NCBI GenBank assembly: GCA_023957995.1
Contig: JAMLGK010000003.1
Span: 62,001-126,000 of the forward strand
Direction: 5' to 3'
Length of the DNA: 64,000 bases
Origin: Microthrixaceae bacterium
GTDB taxonomy: Bacteria; Actinomycetota; Acidimicrobiia; Acidimicrobiales; Microtrichaceae
Below the pieces are notes generated by a model. That model saw only the letters and a list, made by a program, of their open reading frames with translations, was not told the origin of the DNA and did not search any database. Below are positions 21,777-30,730 of the stretch, in pieces. The translations under genes and the position numbers were made by a program. Every line of letters starts with the position of its first letter. The first letter of the stretch is position 1.

Positions 21777-21907
21777 GGGACTCGGAACAGACATGACGAA
21801 CTACCGGGACACCAGTTGTGAGCTGCGCACGCCGACCACCGGACCGGCCGGTCAGGGTTGGCTCAACGGGTCGAGGGCGCGGCTCGATCGAGGTGCCGCC
21901 GACCCCG

Positions 21908-23833
21908 CTACGTATCCCGGCTGACCACCACCGGCTGCCGCGACCGGTTGAGCCAACCCGACACGCGATGCCACCCTGCGCGGACGAAGCCGGTGATCCC
22001 GTCGGGGTAGAGCACCGCCATGGCCACCAACAACAGTCCCGACACCGCGAACTGGTACTCCGACGGGTTGCCCACGTCACCGCCGGTGGCGATGGCGAGA
22101 AGACCCACCGGAGCCAGGATTCCCGCCGTCAGTGAACCCGACATGGCTGCGATGCCGGCCAGATAGGTGAGCGCGACCAACGACAGCGAGCTGAACACGC
22201 CGAACGAGTCGGCCGAGAGCGTCAGGCGTTGGTACGCGAGCAGACATCCGCCGAGTCCGGCGAGCACAGCTGACAACGCGAACCCCGACAACTTCGCCAT
22301 CCTCACGTTGACCCCAGCGGCCGCTGCGGCCTGTTCGTTGGCGCGCACGGCCAACCAGGACAGCCCCGTGTTGCTGCGCCGGAGGTTCGCCACCAGCACC
22401 CCACACACGGCGAGCACCACAACGCACATCAATCCGAATGCGACCCGCGGGTAGGCGTCCCCCGCGGCGGTGATCGACAGGTCGATCGGGCCGACCGCGG
22501 GCTCGGGTACCTGCGCCGATGTGCCTCCCACGAACCAGTCCCACTTGAAGAGCAGCTCCTGGATCGCGACCGCTGCGCCGAGGGTCACGATCGCCAGGTT
22601 GAGTCCGCGTACCTTCACCGCTGGGAGTCCCACGAGGACTCCCAGGCATCCGGTCAGGGCGACCGCGACGAGCGGCGCGATCGGAAAGGGAAGTCCCGCA
22701 TCGGTGAGCCGAACCATCGAGAAGGCTGCGAAGCCCGCGAAGGCGTAGGGCGCGAGCGAGATCTGGCCGACGAACCCGGTCACAACCACGACCGAGAGCG
22801 CCATCACGGCGAAGATCACCGAGGTGATCAGGGCGAAGCGCCAACTGGATTCACCGAAGGACAACAGGGCCACCGCGGCGGCGATGAGAGCAACGGTGAC
22901 CGGCCAGATGGCTCGTGGCTCGGGAGCCACCGGGTAGCGGCCCTCGCGCAGATGACCCCGTGTGGGGAGGCTCTCCCCCCGAAAGACCATGACCGCCAGG
23001 ATGACGAGGAACGGAAGGCCCTGCTGCAGGCCCACGTCGGGCAACCAGTCGATGTCCGACTGGAGGTTCAACAACCAGGACTGCGCCATGCCGATCCCCA
23101 GGGCGGCCGCGGCGGTTATCGGATAGGAACGGAACCCTGCGATCAGGGCCGCTGCAAGAGCGGGCACTATCAGCAGGGCATTGTTGAGCGGATCGAGGGC
23201 GACGATCTGCGCCGAGAAGATCATCGCGAGTCCCGCCAGCGAGGTGGCGATCATCCAGTTCAACGCCGCGATGCGCTCGGGATTGATGCCGGCCAGCAGA
23301 GCACCCTTTTCGTTCTCGGCCGAGGCCGTGGTCACCAACCCGAAGCGGGTGTGGCGGCTGAGTGCCCAGAGCACGGCGGCCAGCAGCACCACCATGGCCC
23401 CGAGCAGGAGTCGGTCGCTGCCCACGAGTCGGCCCAGCACCATCACGTTCGACCGGGGCAACACGGGTCGAACCGTCGGTGTGAGCTGCCATTCGAGCCC
23501 GATGACAGCCCAGAAGTAGAGGAACAGCCCGACCGAGGCGACCACCCGGGCGAGGCCCGGCGCGTGCCGCAACGGTCTGAAGACGAGCGTGTGGATCACC
23601 AGGCCCAGCAGCGCTCCGAAGACCACGAACACCAGCAGGGCGGTGACCACGGTGGGCCTGGGCAGCAGCGGAATGCGGTGGGGGATGGCGAACAGTGGAA
23701 GGACCAGGTCGCCGGTCTCGCGGAACTCGAAGAAGGCGAACGCCAGGTAGGTGCCCGTGGCCGCGTGGGCGAAGTTGACCACGCCCGAGGAGCGGTAGGT
23801 CATGACCACGCCCATGGCGAGAGCGGCGATCAC
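21908..23833 (-). CDS. Fused branched-chain-type ABC permease (LivH-LivM)
   Basis: The 641 visible residues carry two permease halves: a LivH-like half (TYRSSGVVNFAHAATG near the start, LVFRPLRHAPGLARVVASVG) and a LivM-like half from about residue 310 (GFVGQISLAPYAFAGFAAF, KVRGLNLAIVTLGAAVAIQE, RANEQAAAAAGVN). There are about 17 hydrophobic segments. It would form the membrane channel of an importer for branched-chain amino acids, amides or urea-like substrates. The listed GTG lies inside the first helix. Homology-like sequence (SQLAYLILGLGGGA) continues upstream to about 23881 without ATG, GTG or TTG; the only start-like site is an ATC seven bases after GGAGA. It is downstream of the binding-protein gene and overlaps the RTX gene end by 17 bases. 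Confidence 0.88.
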   Translation of the reverse strand: MIAALAMGVVMTYRSSGVVNFAHAATGTYLAFAFFEFRETGDLVLPLFAIPHRIPLLPRPTVVTALLVFVVFGALLGLVIHTLVFRPLRHAPGLARVVASVGLFLYFWAVIGLEWQLTPTVRPVLPRSNVMVLGRLVGSDRLLLGAMVVLLAAVLWALSRHTRFGLVTTASAENEKGALLAGINPERIAALNWMIATSLAGLAMIFSAQIVALDPLNNALLIVPALAAALIAGFRSYPITAAAALGIGMAQSWLLNLQSDIDWLPDVGLQQGLPFLVILAVMVFRGESLPTRGHLREGRYPVAPEPRAIWPVTVALIAAAVALLSFGESSWRFALITSVIFAVMALSVVVVTGFVGQISLAPYAFAGFAAFSMVRLTDAGLPFPIAPLVAVALTGCLGVLVGLPAVKVRGLNLAIVTLGAAVAIQELLFKWDWFVGGTSAQVPEPAVGPIDLSITAAGDAYPRVAFGLMCVVVLAVCGVLVANLRRSNTGLSWLAVRANEQAAAAAGVNVRMAKLSGFALSAVLAGLGGCLLAYQRLTLSADSFGVFSSLSLVALTYLAGIAAMSGSLTAGILAPVGLLAIATGGDVGNPSEYQFAVSGLLLVAMAVLYPDGITGFVRAGWHRVSGWLNRSRQPVVVSRDT

Positions 23834-23936
23834 CGCTCCGCCACCCAGGCCGAGGATCAGGTAAGCGAGCTGTGAGGTGATGGCTGGTCTCCGACGATGC
23901 GGCGGTGCTGCGCGGGTGAGGGCGGACTGGGTCGGT

Positions 23937-25334
23937 TCAGCCGACCGTATCCGCGATGATCGTGGGTACGTCGACCCAACCCTCGGAGACCTCGACGAAC
24001 TCGCTGGATCCGACCAGCTCCACGATGACCTGCTGGGGGGCGCACATCGAAGGCAGCGCGGGGATCTGCTTCCCGTCGCAGGTGTAGGGGTGGCCGTCGA
24101 AGGACGGTTGGTCGATCTTGGAGCGGAACGCGTCCATGATCTCCTGTGATGTGGCGTCGGCCCCCAGGTCGTTCATGAGCGCCCAGAGGTTCATTCCTGC
24201 TCGGAACGAAACGGTGGCCGCCGAACGCGGCGAGGTCTCGGGTGCGTACTTCTCCAGGGCGAGCGTGTAGATCTCCGCATCAGCGTTGTCGGTGTCCTCC
24301 GGTTCGACCCGGCCCTCGACGTTGAACCTGTAGCCCTGGACGTTGTCGACGCCCACCTTGTCGAGCTGGCGCACATCGGCGCAGGCTCCCACCATGTAGA
24401 TGGTCGCGGTGGTGTCCAGGTCGATCAGGGCCTGCATCACCGGAGCACACGACAGGTCTGCTGCGGCGACCATGATGGCGTCCGGATTGCCCTCGACCGC
24501 TTTCTGCACCGGTGCTGCGAAGTCCTGGCTCACCATCGGGAAGCTCACCCGGTTGACCTCCGCGCCGAGGGCCTCGGCGACGTCGGCGCCGTACTGCAGA
24601 GCTGACATCTCGATCGCCGGGTACTCCGCATAGAGCACGGCCACCTTCTCGTTGCCGTCGACCGCAACCGCCTGGTGTGCGAAAGCGGTGAACGCCCCCG
24701 GGCTACCGCCGGAGAACTGGAACGACACGGGGCTCACCATCTCGTCGTTGTTGACCGGAATCCCACCGACCCAGGGAATGCCGTTCTCCTCGAGGATCGC
24801 GAGGGCAGCGCCGTTGGAGAGGCCGATTCCTCCGAGCACTGCGACGACGCCTTCGTCCACCAGCTTGCGCGCGCACCCCGCTGCCTCCTCGGGAGCGAGA
24901 GCGTTGCCGAGGAGGCAGGGCACGATCTCCATGGGGTGTCCGTCGATCCCGCCGAGTTCGGCATTGACGAACTTCTCGAATCCGTCGGTGGCGGTGTGCA
25001 GCTCGGGCATGGCTCCGACCGGAGCCGAGTCGACGTTCATGAATCCGACCTTTACCGGTGGCAACGAGTCGTCGGCGGCCACCGGCTCGGGGACCTCGCC
25101 CTCGAACCAGATCGCATCGGGGAACCTGCTCAACACGGTGGTTCCGTCACCTTCGGTCGGCTCGACCGAGCCGTTGCGCGAGAGCCGGTCGGCGTTGTCG
25201 GCCGCCAGGTCGCGCTCGGTCGTGTCGGAGGGTTCTGCCGATTCGCTGCAGGCAACGCCGAGCAGTGAGGTGACGCACAGGGCCGCGGTTGCGAGCAGCA
25301 AGCGTCGATGTGACAGTGATTCGATTCTGGCCAT
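23937..25334 (-). CDS. Branched-chain-type ABC transporter substrate-binding lipoprotein
   Basis: The 465-residue protein has a lipobox LLGVAC (Cys29), an acidic linker and a periplasmic-binding-protein type 1 fold of the LivK family from about residue 95 (VKVGFMNVDSAPVG, VVAVLGGIGLSNGAALAILEENGIPWVGG, EKVAVLYAEYPAIEMSALQYGADVAEALG). It should capture an amino-acid-like ligand outside the membrane and deliver it to the LivHM fusion encoded just downstream on the same strand. AGGGGATCTG precedes the ATG. The matching ATPases are not adjacent; livG-livF lie 13 kb away. Ligand specificity is not readable. Confidence 0.9.
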   Translation of the reverse strand: MARIESLSHRRLLLATAALCVTSLLGVACSESAEPSDTTERDLAADNADRLSRNGSVEPTEGDGTTVLSRFPDAIWFEGEVPEPVAADDSLPPVKVGFMNVDSAPVGAMPELHTATDGFEKFVNAELGGIDGHPMEIVPCLLGNALAPEEAAGCARKLVDEGVVAVLGGIGLSNGAALAILEENGIPWVGGIPVNNDEMVSPVSFQFSGGSPGAFTAFAHQAVAVDGNEKVAVLYAEYPAIEMSALQYGADVAEALGAEVNRVSFPMVSQDFAAPVQKAVEGNPDAIMVAAADLSCAPVMQALIDLDTTATIYMVGACADVRQLDKVGVDNVQGYRFNVEGRVEPEDTDNADAEIYTLALEKYAPETSPRSAATVSFRAGMNLWALMNDLGADATSQEIMDAFRSKIDQPSFDGHPYTCDGKQIPALPSMCAPQQVIVELVGSSEFVEVSEGWVDVPTIIADTVG

Positions 25335-25497
25335 CAGATCCCCCTGGTGCCGTCCGGCCGGGCCATGTTAGTGAACAGCGTAAACCGAAGCGGAACGGGT
25401 GCTCGAGGTGACACGAGAGCCGTTCCGTCGGATCACCCGAACAGTCTCATCTCCCCAACAGTCTCATGGTTGGAGCAGTCCCATCGCCCCAACGGGA

Positions 25498-26571
25498 TCA
25501 TTTCTCGAACAGTTCGGAGAACTCCTCGGGCACCGGTGAATCCAGCTGGGCCATCGAGCAGTCCGCCGGGTCCTTGTCGGGCCGCCATCGCACGAAACGT
25601 GCCGGATGGCGGAATCGTCCGTTGCTCACGTTCTCGCAGGTCACCTCGACAACCCGTTCAGGTCGCAGAGGGATCCAGGATGCGCTTGCTCTCCCCCCGG
25701 ACCAACGGTTGGGGGCGCCCGGCACCCTGGCTTCGGGATCGCCCGCACCCTCGGGTGCCCAGGGGTGGTTCACCTCGGCCCCCTCGGTCAGCGGGGCCAG
25801 CTCACCCACGAGCGTGCGTCGCTGGGCTGCTGAGAAGGCGCTGCAGACGCCCACGTGGTGCAGCGTCGCTCCGGGGCCTTCGCCCGCGTCGTCGTACAAC
25901 CCGAGCTTCAGCGATCCGACCCCGCCGTTGCGGTGTTCGGCGTAGCCGGCCACCACGCAGTCGACGCTGCGGTGGTGCTTCACCTTCACCTGGGCTCGTT
26001 TGTCCTCCTGGTAGGTCCCGTCGGTGGGTTTGGCCATCACTCCGTCGAACCCACCACCGTCGAAGCGACTGAACCACTCCCGGGCGAGCTCGGGGTCGTC
26101 TGTGGCGGGTGTGAGGTGCAGGGGGTCGCTGAGGTCCGACAGCAGTGCTTCGAGGGTGGAACGCCGTTCGCCCAGGGGCAGGGGTCGGAGATCGAGTTGG
26201 TCGAGGGCGAGGATGTCGAACAAGACCAGGTGCGCCGGTGTCTCCTCGGACAAGCGGATGATGCGCGATTCCGCGGGGTGTATCCGCTGGCCCAGCAGGT
26301 CGAAGTCGAGTCCGTCCTCAGAAGGCACCACCAGTTCCCCGTCCAACACGCACCGGGCCGGTATCTGGTCGATGATCGGCTGGATCAGTTCCGGGAAGTA
26401 GCGCGTCAGCGGCTTGCAGTTCCGCGAGGTCAGTTCCACCTCATCGCCGTCGCGGAACAACAGCGCGCGGAACCCGTCCCACTTGGGTTCGTACAGCAGG
26501 TCGCCCTCGGGTATCTCCTTGGCGGCCTTCGCCAACATCGGCTTCGCCGGAGGCATCACGGGCAGGTCCAT
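25498..26571 (-). CDS. ligC: ATP-dependent DNA ligase (LigC type)
   Basis: This 357-residue ligase has the nucleotidyl-lysine motif I EPKWDGFRA (Lys30), motif III HLVLFDILAL, motif IV FDGVMAKP and motif V VKVKHHRSVDCVVAGY, followed by an OB-fold C-terminal domain with the conserved end RFRHPARFVRWRPDKDP. The size and lack of polymerase or nuclease domains match mycobacterial LigC rather than LigD. A backup repair role is inferred. Its ATG overlaps the stop of the upstream LOG-family gene by one base (TGATG), indicating translational coupling. Confidence 0.9.
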   Translation of the reverse strand: MDLPVMPPAKPMLAKAAKEIPEGDLLYEPKWDGFRALLFRDGDEVELTSRNCKPLTRYFPELIQPIIDQIPARCVLDGELVVPSEDGLDFDLLGQRIHPAESRIIRLSEETPAHLVLFDILALDQLDLRPLPLGERRSTLEALLSDLSDPLHLTPATDDPELAREWFSRFDGGGFDGVMAKPTDGTYQEDKRAQVKVKHHRSVDCVVAGYAEHRNGGVGSLKLGLYDDAGEGPGATLHHVGVCSAFSAAQRRTLVGELAPLTEGAEVNHPWAPEGAGDPEARVPGAPNRWSGGRASASWIPLRPERVVEVTCENVSNGRFRHPARFVRWRPDKDPADCSMAQLDSPVPEEFSELFEK

Positions 26572-27218
26572 CAGTGGGTGTCCCCGTCGGAGTGCCCGGG
26601 GCCACCGTGGTCGAGGATCGTGGGTCGGTCCGGATCGCTGTCCTCGCCGAGGGTCGGGATCATGGCGAGCAGGTCGTCGAGGATCGACTCGTCCTTGCCG
26701 ACCACGATCAGGTCGCGGGCGGACTGCCGTCCGAAGCCCCGGTCGATGGAGTGGTCGATGAATGCGAGCAGGGGGTCGTAGTAGCCGTCGGTGTTGACCA
26801 GGCCCATGGGTTTGGGGTGCAGCCCGAGATATCTCCAGGTGAGTACCTCGAAGAACTCCTCCATGGTCCCGATCCCGCCGGGCAGGGTCACGAAGGCGTC
26901 GGCCTCGCGGTACATCTCGGCCTTGCGCGCCGGCATGTCGCTCACCACCCTCAGCTCGTCGATGGCGTGGTTGGCCACCTCCTTGTCGAGCAGCTGTTCG
27001 GTGATCACCCCGATCACGTGGCTGCCACCGGCCATGGCGGCCTCGGCCGCCAGGCCCATGAGCCCGACGCTGCCGCCACCGAACACCACATCGGCGCCAC
27101 GCTCGGCCAGGCCCGAACCCACACTCCGGGCCGCTTCCGCGAACACGGGGTCGTCGCCCAAGCGGGACCCGCAGTAGACCGCTATGCGCGGTCGCTTCTC
27201 GATCGAGATCCTGGACAC
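26571..27218 (-). CDS. LOG family protein (cytokinin riboside 5'-monophosphate phosphoribohydrolase-like)
   Basis: The 215-residue protein has the family signature PGGIGTMEEFFE and the lysine/arginine context MPARKAEMYREADAFVTLP. The N-terminal strand is IAVYCGSR and FGGGSVGLMG follows. LOG enzymes hydrolyse the N-glycosidic bond of nucleotide 5'-monophosphates; many bacterial members were misnamed lysine decarboxylases. The start is uncertain: GTG 27218 directly abuts GAGGAGG, which is very tight spacing, and GTG 27239 is the alternative. It is coupled to ligC, and its promoter region is shared with the divergent pccB gene. Confidence 0.85.
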   Translation of the reverse strand: MSRISIEKRPRIAVYCGSRLGDDPVFAEAARSVGSGLAERGADVVFGGGSVGLMGLAAEAAMAGGSHVIGVITEQLLDKEVANHAIDELRVVSDMPARKAEMYREADAFVTLPGGIGTMEEFFEVLTWRYLGLHPKPMGLVNTDGYYDPLLAFIDHSIDRGFGRQSARDLIVVGKDESILDDLLAMIPTLGEDSDPDRPTILDHGGPGHSDGDTH

Positions 27219-27286
27219 CCTCCTCAGGCTAGGTGACACCCCCGGGGTCCGCGGAAGGACTTTGGGAGCCTGATCGGTGCCACAGG

Positions 27287-27292
27287 TAGTTT
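27287..27292 (+). promoter_or_regulatory. -10-like hexamer TAGTTT before pccB
   Basis: TAGTTT ends 8 bases before the pccB ATG at 27301, with no Shine-Dalgarno sequence between them. Confidence 0.45.
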
Positions 27293-27300
27293 CCTGTCCC

Positions 27301-28851
27301 ATGGAACACCCCATCCGAGAACGGGTCGAGGACCTCGCGAAGCGACGGGAACAGGCGATCACCCCCGGATCGCAGCGATCGATAGACCGTCAGCACGAGC
27401 GCGGCAAGATGTTGGCCCGCGAGCGGATCCACTACCTGCTCGACGACGGCTCGTTCCACGAGCTCGACATGTTGGCGCGCCACCGTGCCGAGGACGCGCT
27501 CGCGGACCGTCCCTACGGCGACGGGGTCATCACCGGTTGGGGAACCGTCGACGGTCGCAAGGTGTTCGTCTTCTCCCAGGACTTCACGGTCTTCGGCGGG
27601 GCGCTCGGCGAGGTCTTCGCCGAGAAGATCCACAAGCTGATGGACCTGGCGCTGAAGGTGGGTGCACCGGTCATCGGCATCAACGACGGCGCCGGGGCAC
27701 GGATCCAGGAGGGCGTGGTCTCACTGGCGTCCTACGGCGGGATCTTCTACCGCAACGTCAAGGCATCGGGTGTCACTCCCCAGATCTCGGTCGTGATGGG
27801 TCCCTGCGCAGGTGGAGCTGTGTACAGCCCGGTCATGACCGACTTCATCTTCATGGTCGACGAGACCTCCTACATGTTCATCACCGGCCCCGATGTCGTG
27901 AAGCAGGTCACCGGCGAGGAGGTTTCCCAACAGGACCTCGGCGGTGCGCGTGTGCACACCGGCACCTCCGGTGTTGCGCAGTTCATCAGCCCCGACGACG
28001 AGTCCTGCCTCGATGACGTGAAGTACCTGTTGGGCTTCCTGCCCTCCAACAACCTCGAGGAGGCTCCCACCGAGGCCACCGCGGATCCGGTGGACCGAAG
28101 GTGTGAGGAGCTGTACGACCTGATCCCCGCCTCACCCAATCAGCCCTACGACATGCGTGAGGTCGTCAGGGCGGTGGCCGACGACGGTGACTTCTTCGAG
28201 TACGCAGCCAACTGGGCGGGATCGATCATCTGCGGCTTCGCCAGGCTGGGCGGCCAGAGCGTGGGGATCGTGGGCAACCAGCCGGCGATGTTCGCCGGTG
28301 TGCTCGACAGCGAGTCGTCGTCCAAGGCAGCCAAGTTCGTTCGCACCTGCGATGCGTTCAACATCCCGCTGGTCACCTTCGTGGACGTGCCCGGATTCCT
28401 GCCGGGGGTGGAACAGGAGCACGGCGGGATCATCCGACACGGCGCCAAGCTTCTGTACGCCTATTGCGAGGCGACCGTGCCGAGGATCTCGGTCATCACC
28501 CGCAAGGCCTACGGAGGCGCCTACGTCGTGATGGACTCGAAGTCGATCGGCTCCGACCTCGCGTTCGCCTTTCCCTCCGCCGAACTGGCGGTCATGGGTG
28601 CCCAGGGAGCGGTCGAGATCGTGCACCGACGAGCCCTGGCGGAGTCCGATGACCCCGAGGCCAAGCGCGCCGAACTCATCGAGGAGTACGACGAGGAGCA
28701 CCTCAACCCGTGGGAGGCCACCGACCGGGGATACGTCGATGACGTGATCGATCCGGCCGAGACACGCCTCAAGTTGATCGCCGGGCTCGAGGTGCTGCGC
28801 ACCAAGCGCGAAGAACTGCCGAACCGCAAGCACGGGAACATCCCACTGTGA
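27301..28851 (+). CDS. pccB: Acyl-CoA (propionyl-CoA) carboxylase beta subunit
   Basis: This 516-residue carboxyltransferase subunit transfers CO2 from biotin to propionyl-CoA, and possibly acetyl-CoA, giving methylmalonyl-CoA. The two crotonase-like halves show GVITGWGTVDGRKVFVFSQDFTV, NDGAGARIQEGV, GPCAGGAVYSP, then FVDVPGFLPGVEQE, RKAYGGAYVVM and AVMGAQGAVEI. The length matches actinobacterial AccD5/PccB. It is followed by an overlapping epsilon-subunit gene, which is typical of actinobacterial complexes. No biotin-carrying alpha subunit is in the window. ATG 27301 gives the standard N terminus (RERVEDLAKRREQA); GTG 27277, with GGGAG upstream, is an alternative. Confidence 0.93.
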   Translation: MEHPIRERVEDLAKRREQAITPGSQRSIDRQHERGKMLARERIHYLLDDGSFHELDMLARHRAEDALADRPYGDGVITGWGTVDGRKVFVFSQDFTVFGGALGEVFAEKIHKLMDLALKVGAPVIGINDGAGARIQEGVVSLASYGGIFYRNVKASGVTPQISVVMGPCAGGAVYSPVMTDFIFMVDETSYMFITGPDVVKQVTGEEVSQQDLGGARVHTGTSGVAQFISPDDESCLDDVKYLLGFLPSNNLEEAPTEATADPVDRRCEELYDLIPASPNQPYDMREVVRAVADDGDFFEYAANWAGSIICGFARLGGQSVGIVGNQPAMFAGVLDSESSSKAAKFVRTCDAFNIPLVTFVDVPGFLPGVEQEHGGIIRHGAKLLYAYCEATVPRISVITRKAYGGAYVVMDSKSIGSDLAFAFPSAELAVMGAQGAVEIVHRRALAESDDPEAKRAELIEEYDEEHLNPWEATDRGYVDDVIDPAETRLKLIAGLEVLRTKREELPNRKHGNIPL

Positions 28852-29036
28852 CCGGGATCCCAGCGGTGGAGATCACGCCCGAACCCACCGACGAGGAGGC
28901 CGCGGCGATCGTGGCCGCGGTCACCCTGGCCACTGCACAGAACGGTTCCACCGAGGAAGCACCCGAGATCCCGCGGTGGCGGTTCTCGGGTCGTTGGTGG
29001 TCGGCCCCGGTGTCGATGCGCAGGGCCCGCCCCTGA
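28848..29036 (+). CDS. accE: Acyl-CoA carboxylase epsilon subunit
   Basis: This 62-residue protein starts at a GTG overlapping the pccB stop (GTGA). It has the small-subunit pattern: an acidic helix (PTDEEAAAIVAAVTLA), a linker and the aromatic-basic end RWRFSGRWWSAPVSMRR, which resembles the W-x-x-x-GRWW region of actinobacterial epsilon subunits. Epsilon subunits bridge and stimulate the alpha-beta carboxylase complex. Its presence directly after pccB supports the call despite its short length. The next gene begins 2 bases after its stop. Confidence 0.85.
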   Translation: MTGIPAVEITPEPTDEEAAAIVAAVTLATAQNGSTEEAPEIPRWRFSGRWWSAPVSMRRARP

Positions 29037-29037
29037 C

Positions 29038-30060
29038 GTGGACGCCCCCGGGGAGCTGTTCACGGTCGCCGACGATGAGCTGATCTGTTGGCACGGTGCC
29101 CGGCAGACCCGCCTCGAGGGGCTCACTCCGGACACGGTGGTGCACAGCGATGGAATCGATGCCCGGACGTTGCCGCGCCACGGCGAGTTGCTGTGCCGGA
29201 TAGCAACGGTCAACGACGTCCACTTCGGTGAGACCGAAGCAGGCCGCCTGGGCGACAGCGACGAGTGGGAGACCTTCTCGGTCGCTCCGGGGGAGGACCC
29301 GTACCCGGAGGTGATGAACCGGGGTGCCATCCACGACATCTCCGGTTGGGATCCCGACCTGGTGGTGGTGAAGGGCGACCTCACCTCGGGTGGCACCAGG
29401 GCTGAGTACGAGCGGTTCCGCGAGTTCTACGAGCCCGCGTTCGGCGATCGGCTGATGGTCGTGCGTGGCAACCACGAGAGCTACCACCGGTTGGCGGTGG
29501 CCGATACCGCGTTCCAGGAGCGCGCCCTGCCGGGGGTGCAGGTGGTGCTTCTGGACACCTCGCGCGACGGTCACCCCAACGGTGATCTGAGCGGTGCCCA
29601 GCTGGAGCAGTTGGACGAGTTGGCGTCGCGGGCGGACAGGCCGGTGCTCGTGTTCGGGCACCACCCGATCTGGGACGAGCGGACCGAGGAGCGCAACGAC
29701 CACACCTTCGGGCTGCTGCCCTCGGCCACCGACGGGTTGATCGAGGTGTTCGGTCGCCGGGAGCGTCTGGTGGGGTACTTCGCCGGACACACCCACCGCA
29801 ACCGTGTGGTGCGCACGCCGTACCGGCCCGAGGTGCCGTTCGCAGAGGTGGCCTGCGTGAAGGACTTCCCCGGTTCGTGGGCCGAGTACCGGGTCTTCGA
29901 CGGAGGCATCCTGCAGGTGCACCGCCGAATCGCCACCCCCGAGGCGCTGCGCTGGAGCGAGAGGACCCGGGCGATGTTCGGCGGCGCCTATCCGGCGTAC
30001 GCCAGTGGCGCCCCCGAGGAACGTTGCTTCGTTGTCTGTGGTCCGCAGACTCCCCGGTAG
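29038..30060 (+). CDS. Calcineurin-like metallophosphoesterase
   Basis: This 340-residue protein shows all five metal-binding blocks of the family: DVH (Asp60, His62), GDLT (Asp114), GNHE (Asn145, His146), GHHP (His208/209) and GHTH (His251, His253). The spacing resembles CpdA-like cyclic nucleotide phosphodiesterases, but the substrate cannot be told. GTG 29038 lies 1 base after the accE stop, so it is probably cotranscribed with pccB-accE. The first 50 residues form an extra N-terminal strand region not needed for the fold. Confidence 0.85.
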   Translation: MDAPGELFTVADDELICWHGARQTRLEGLTPDTVVHSDGIDARTLPRHGELLCRIATVNDVHFGETEAGRLGDSDEWETFSVAPGEDPYPEVMNRGAIHDISGWDPDLVVVKGDLTSGGTRAEYERFREFYEPAFGDRLMVVRGNHESYHRLAVADTAFQERALPGVQVVLLDTSRDGHPNGDLSGAQLEQLDELASRADRPVLVFGHHPIWDERTEERNDHTFGLLPSATDGLIEVFGRRERLVGYFAGHTHRNRVVRTPYRPEVPFAEVACVKDFPGSWAEYRVFDGGILQVHRRIATPEALRWSERTRAMFGGAYPAYASGAPEERCFVVCGPQTPR

Positions 30061-30063
30061 GTT
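30058..30063 (+). promoter_or_regulatory. -10-like hexamer TAGGTT overlapping the metallophosphoesterase stop
   Basis: TAGGTT includes the TAG stop of the preceding gene and ends 6 bases before the next ATG (30070). It predicts a separate leaderless transcript. Confidence 0.45.
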
Positions 30064-30069
30064 GGTGCA

Positions 30070-30699
30070 ATGGAGACTCGATCGGTTCGGCTGCGGCGGG
30101 CGTTCAGTGAGGCCAGCAGGTTCGTGATGGACCTGGCCGACGGGATCGACGAATCCCGTTGGGGAGATCCCGGGGTCGGCGACTGGACCGTGGCAGAGCT
30201 CTGCGTGCACATCTCGCGTGCAGGGTCCACGATCTCGGACTACGCGGCGGAACCCGCCGAGCGGACGGTCATGTCGTCCACCGACTACTACCTGGTGGTG
30301 CTCGCCGACGCGAGTATCCACAGCGCCGTCGCGGAGCGCACGAAGGCCCAGGCAGCCGAGGTCAGCGAACCGATCCCGGAGTTCCTGCGCAGTGTGTTCG
30401 AGCAGGCCGAACAGACCATGCAACGGACACCCTCGTCGGCAGTGCTCGGATCGCGAGCCGGTGGGATCACGCTGGAGGACTACCTGCCGACCCGCGTCAC
30501 CGAGCTGGTCGTGCACGGCGTCGACCTGGCCGATGCACTGGGCTGCGAGCCCGAAGTGCCCGCGACCGCAATGGCGGTGACCCTCGAGACGCTCGCGGAC
30601 CTCAGCATGCACCGTCCCGATGTTCTGGCTCCCGCCGACGTGGTCAGGGCGCTGACCGGGCGGGGCAACCTGCCCGACGCCACCAACGTCCTCGGTTGA
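30070..30699 (+). CDS. Mycothiol-dependent maleylpyruvate isomerase-like (DinB-fold) protein
   Basis: The 209-residue protein begins with a helical DinB-type four-helix bundle: WTVAELCVHISRAGSTI carries the first likely metal histidine, and TRVTELVVHGVDLADALG carries the later Glu/His ligands. That arrangement defines the actinobacterial mycothiol-dependent isomerase N-terminal family. Many members are uncharacterised metal-dependent thiol transferases, so the substrate is open. It is preceded by its own -10-like hexamer and followed by a 7-bp hairpin at 30731, and it converges with the lipoprotein hydrolase gene. Confidence 0.8.
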   Translation: METRSVRLRRAFSEASRFVMDLADGIDESRWGDPGVGDWTVAELCVHISRAGSTISDYAAEPAERTVMSSTDYYLVVLADASIHSAVAERTKAQAAEVSEPIPEFLRSVFEQAEQTMQRTPSSAVLGSRAGGITLEDYLPTRVTELVVHGVDLADALGCEPEVPATAMAVTLETLADLSMHRPDVLAPADVVRALTGRGNLPDATNVLG

Positions 30700-30730
30700 A
30701 CCAGGCCCTCGTGCCCCGGTCGGGGCGTCA

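Larger units (their letters stand above)
14155..21924 (+). pseudogene. Giant secreted Ig-like-repeat plus RTX calcium-binding protein, frameshifted many times
   Basis: ATG 14155, behind GGAGGGG, opens a signal peptide (RVVAPLLAVALMVMF, cleavage near VGA-Q). Repeats of an Ig-like unit of about 80-97 residues follow, with the pattern FECRLDG...C...GLADGxHTFEVRATDxAGN, out to about 20050. Next come a DUF11-like segment (VTLTNNGAATAQ, then DLAEIPLSGDVNLRG in the next frame) and RTX nonapeptides to 21776. The coding frame changes about twenty times up to 20715 (last visible slip: AEKSRID to IDGGEGAAD). After that the final 390 codons are clean. Unbroken, it would be about 2590 residues, an extracellular adhesin or matrix protein. 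Whether the slips are biological or assembly errors cannot be decided from sequence. Confidence 0.75.

Noticed and set aside
20638-22080. 480-residue open frame opposite the RTX repeats
   Set aside because: Val/Ala-rich periodic translation is the shadow of the GGxGxDxLx repeats on the other strand; it shows no family motif and overlaps two well supported genes.
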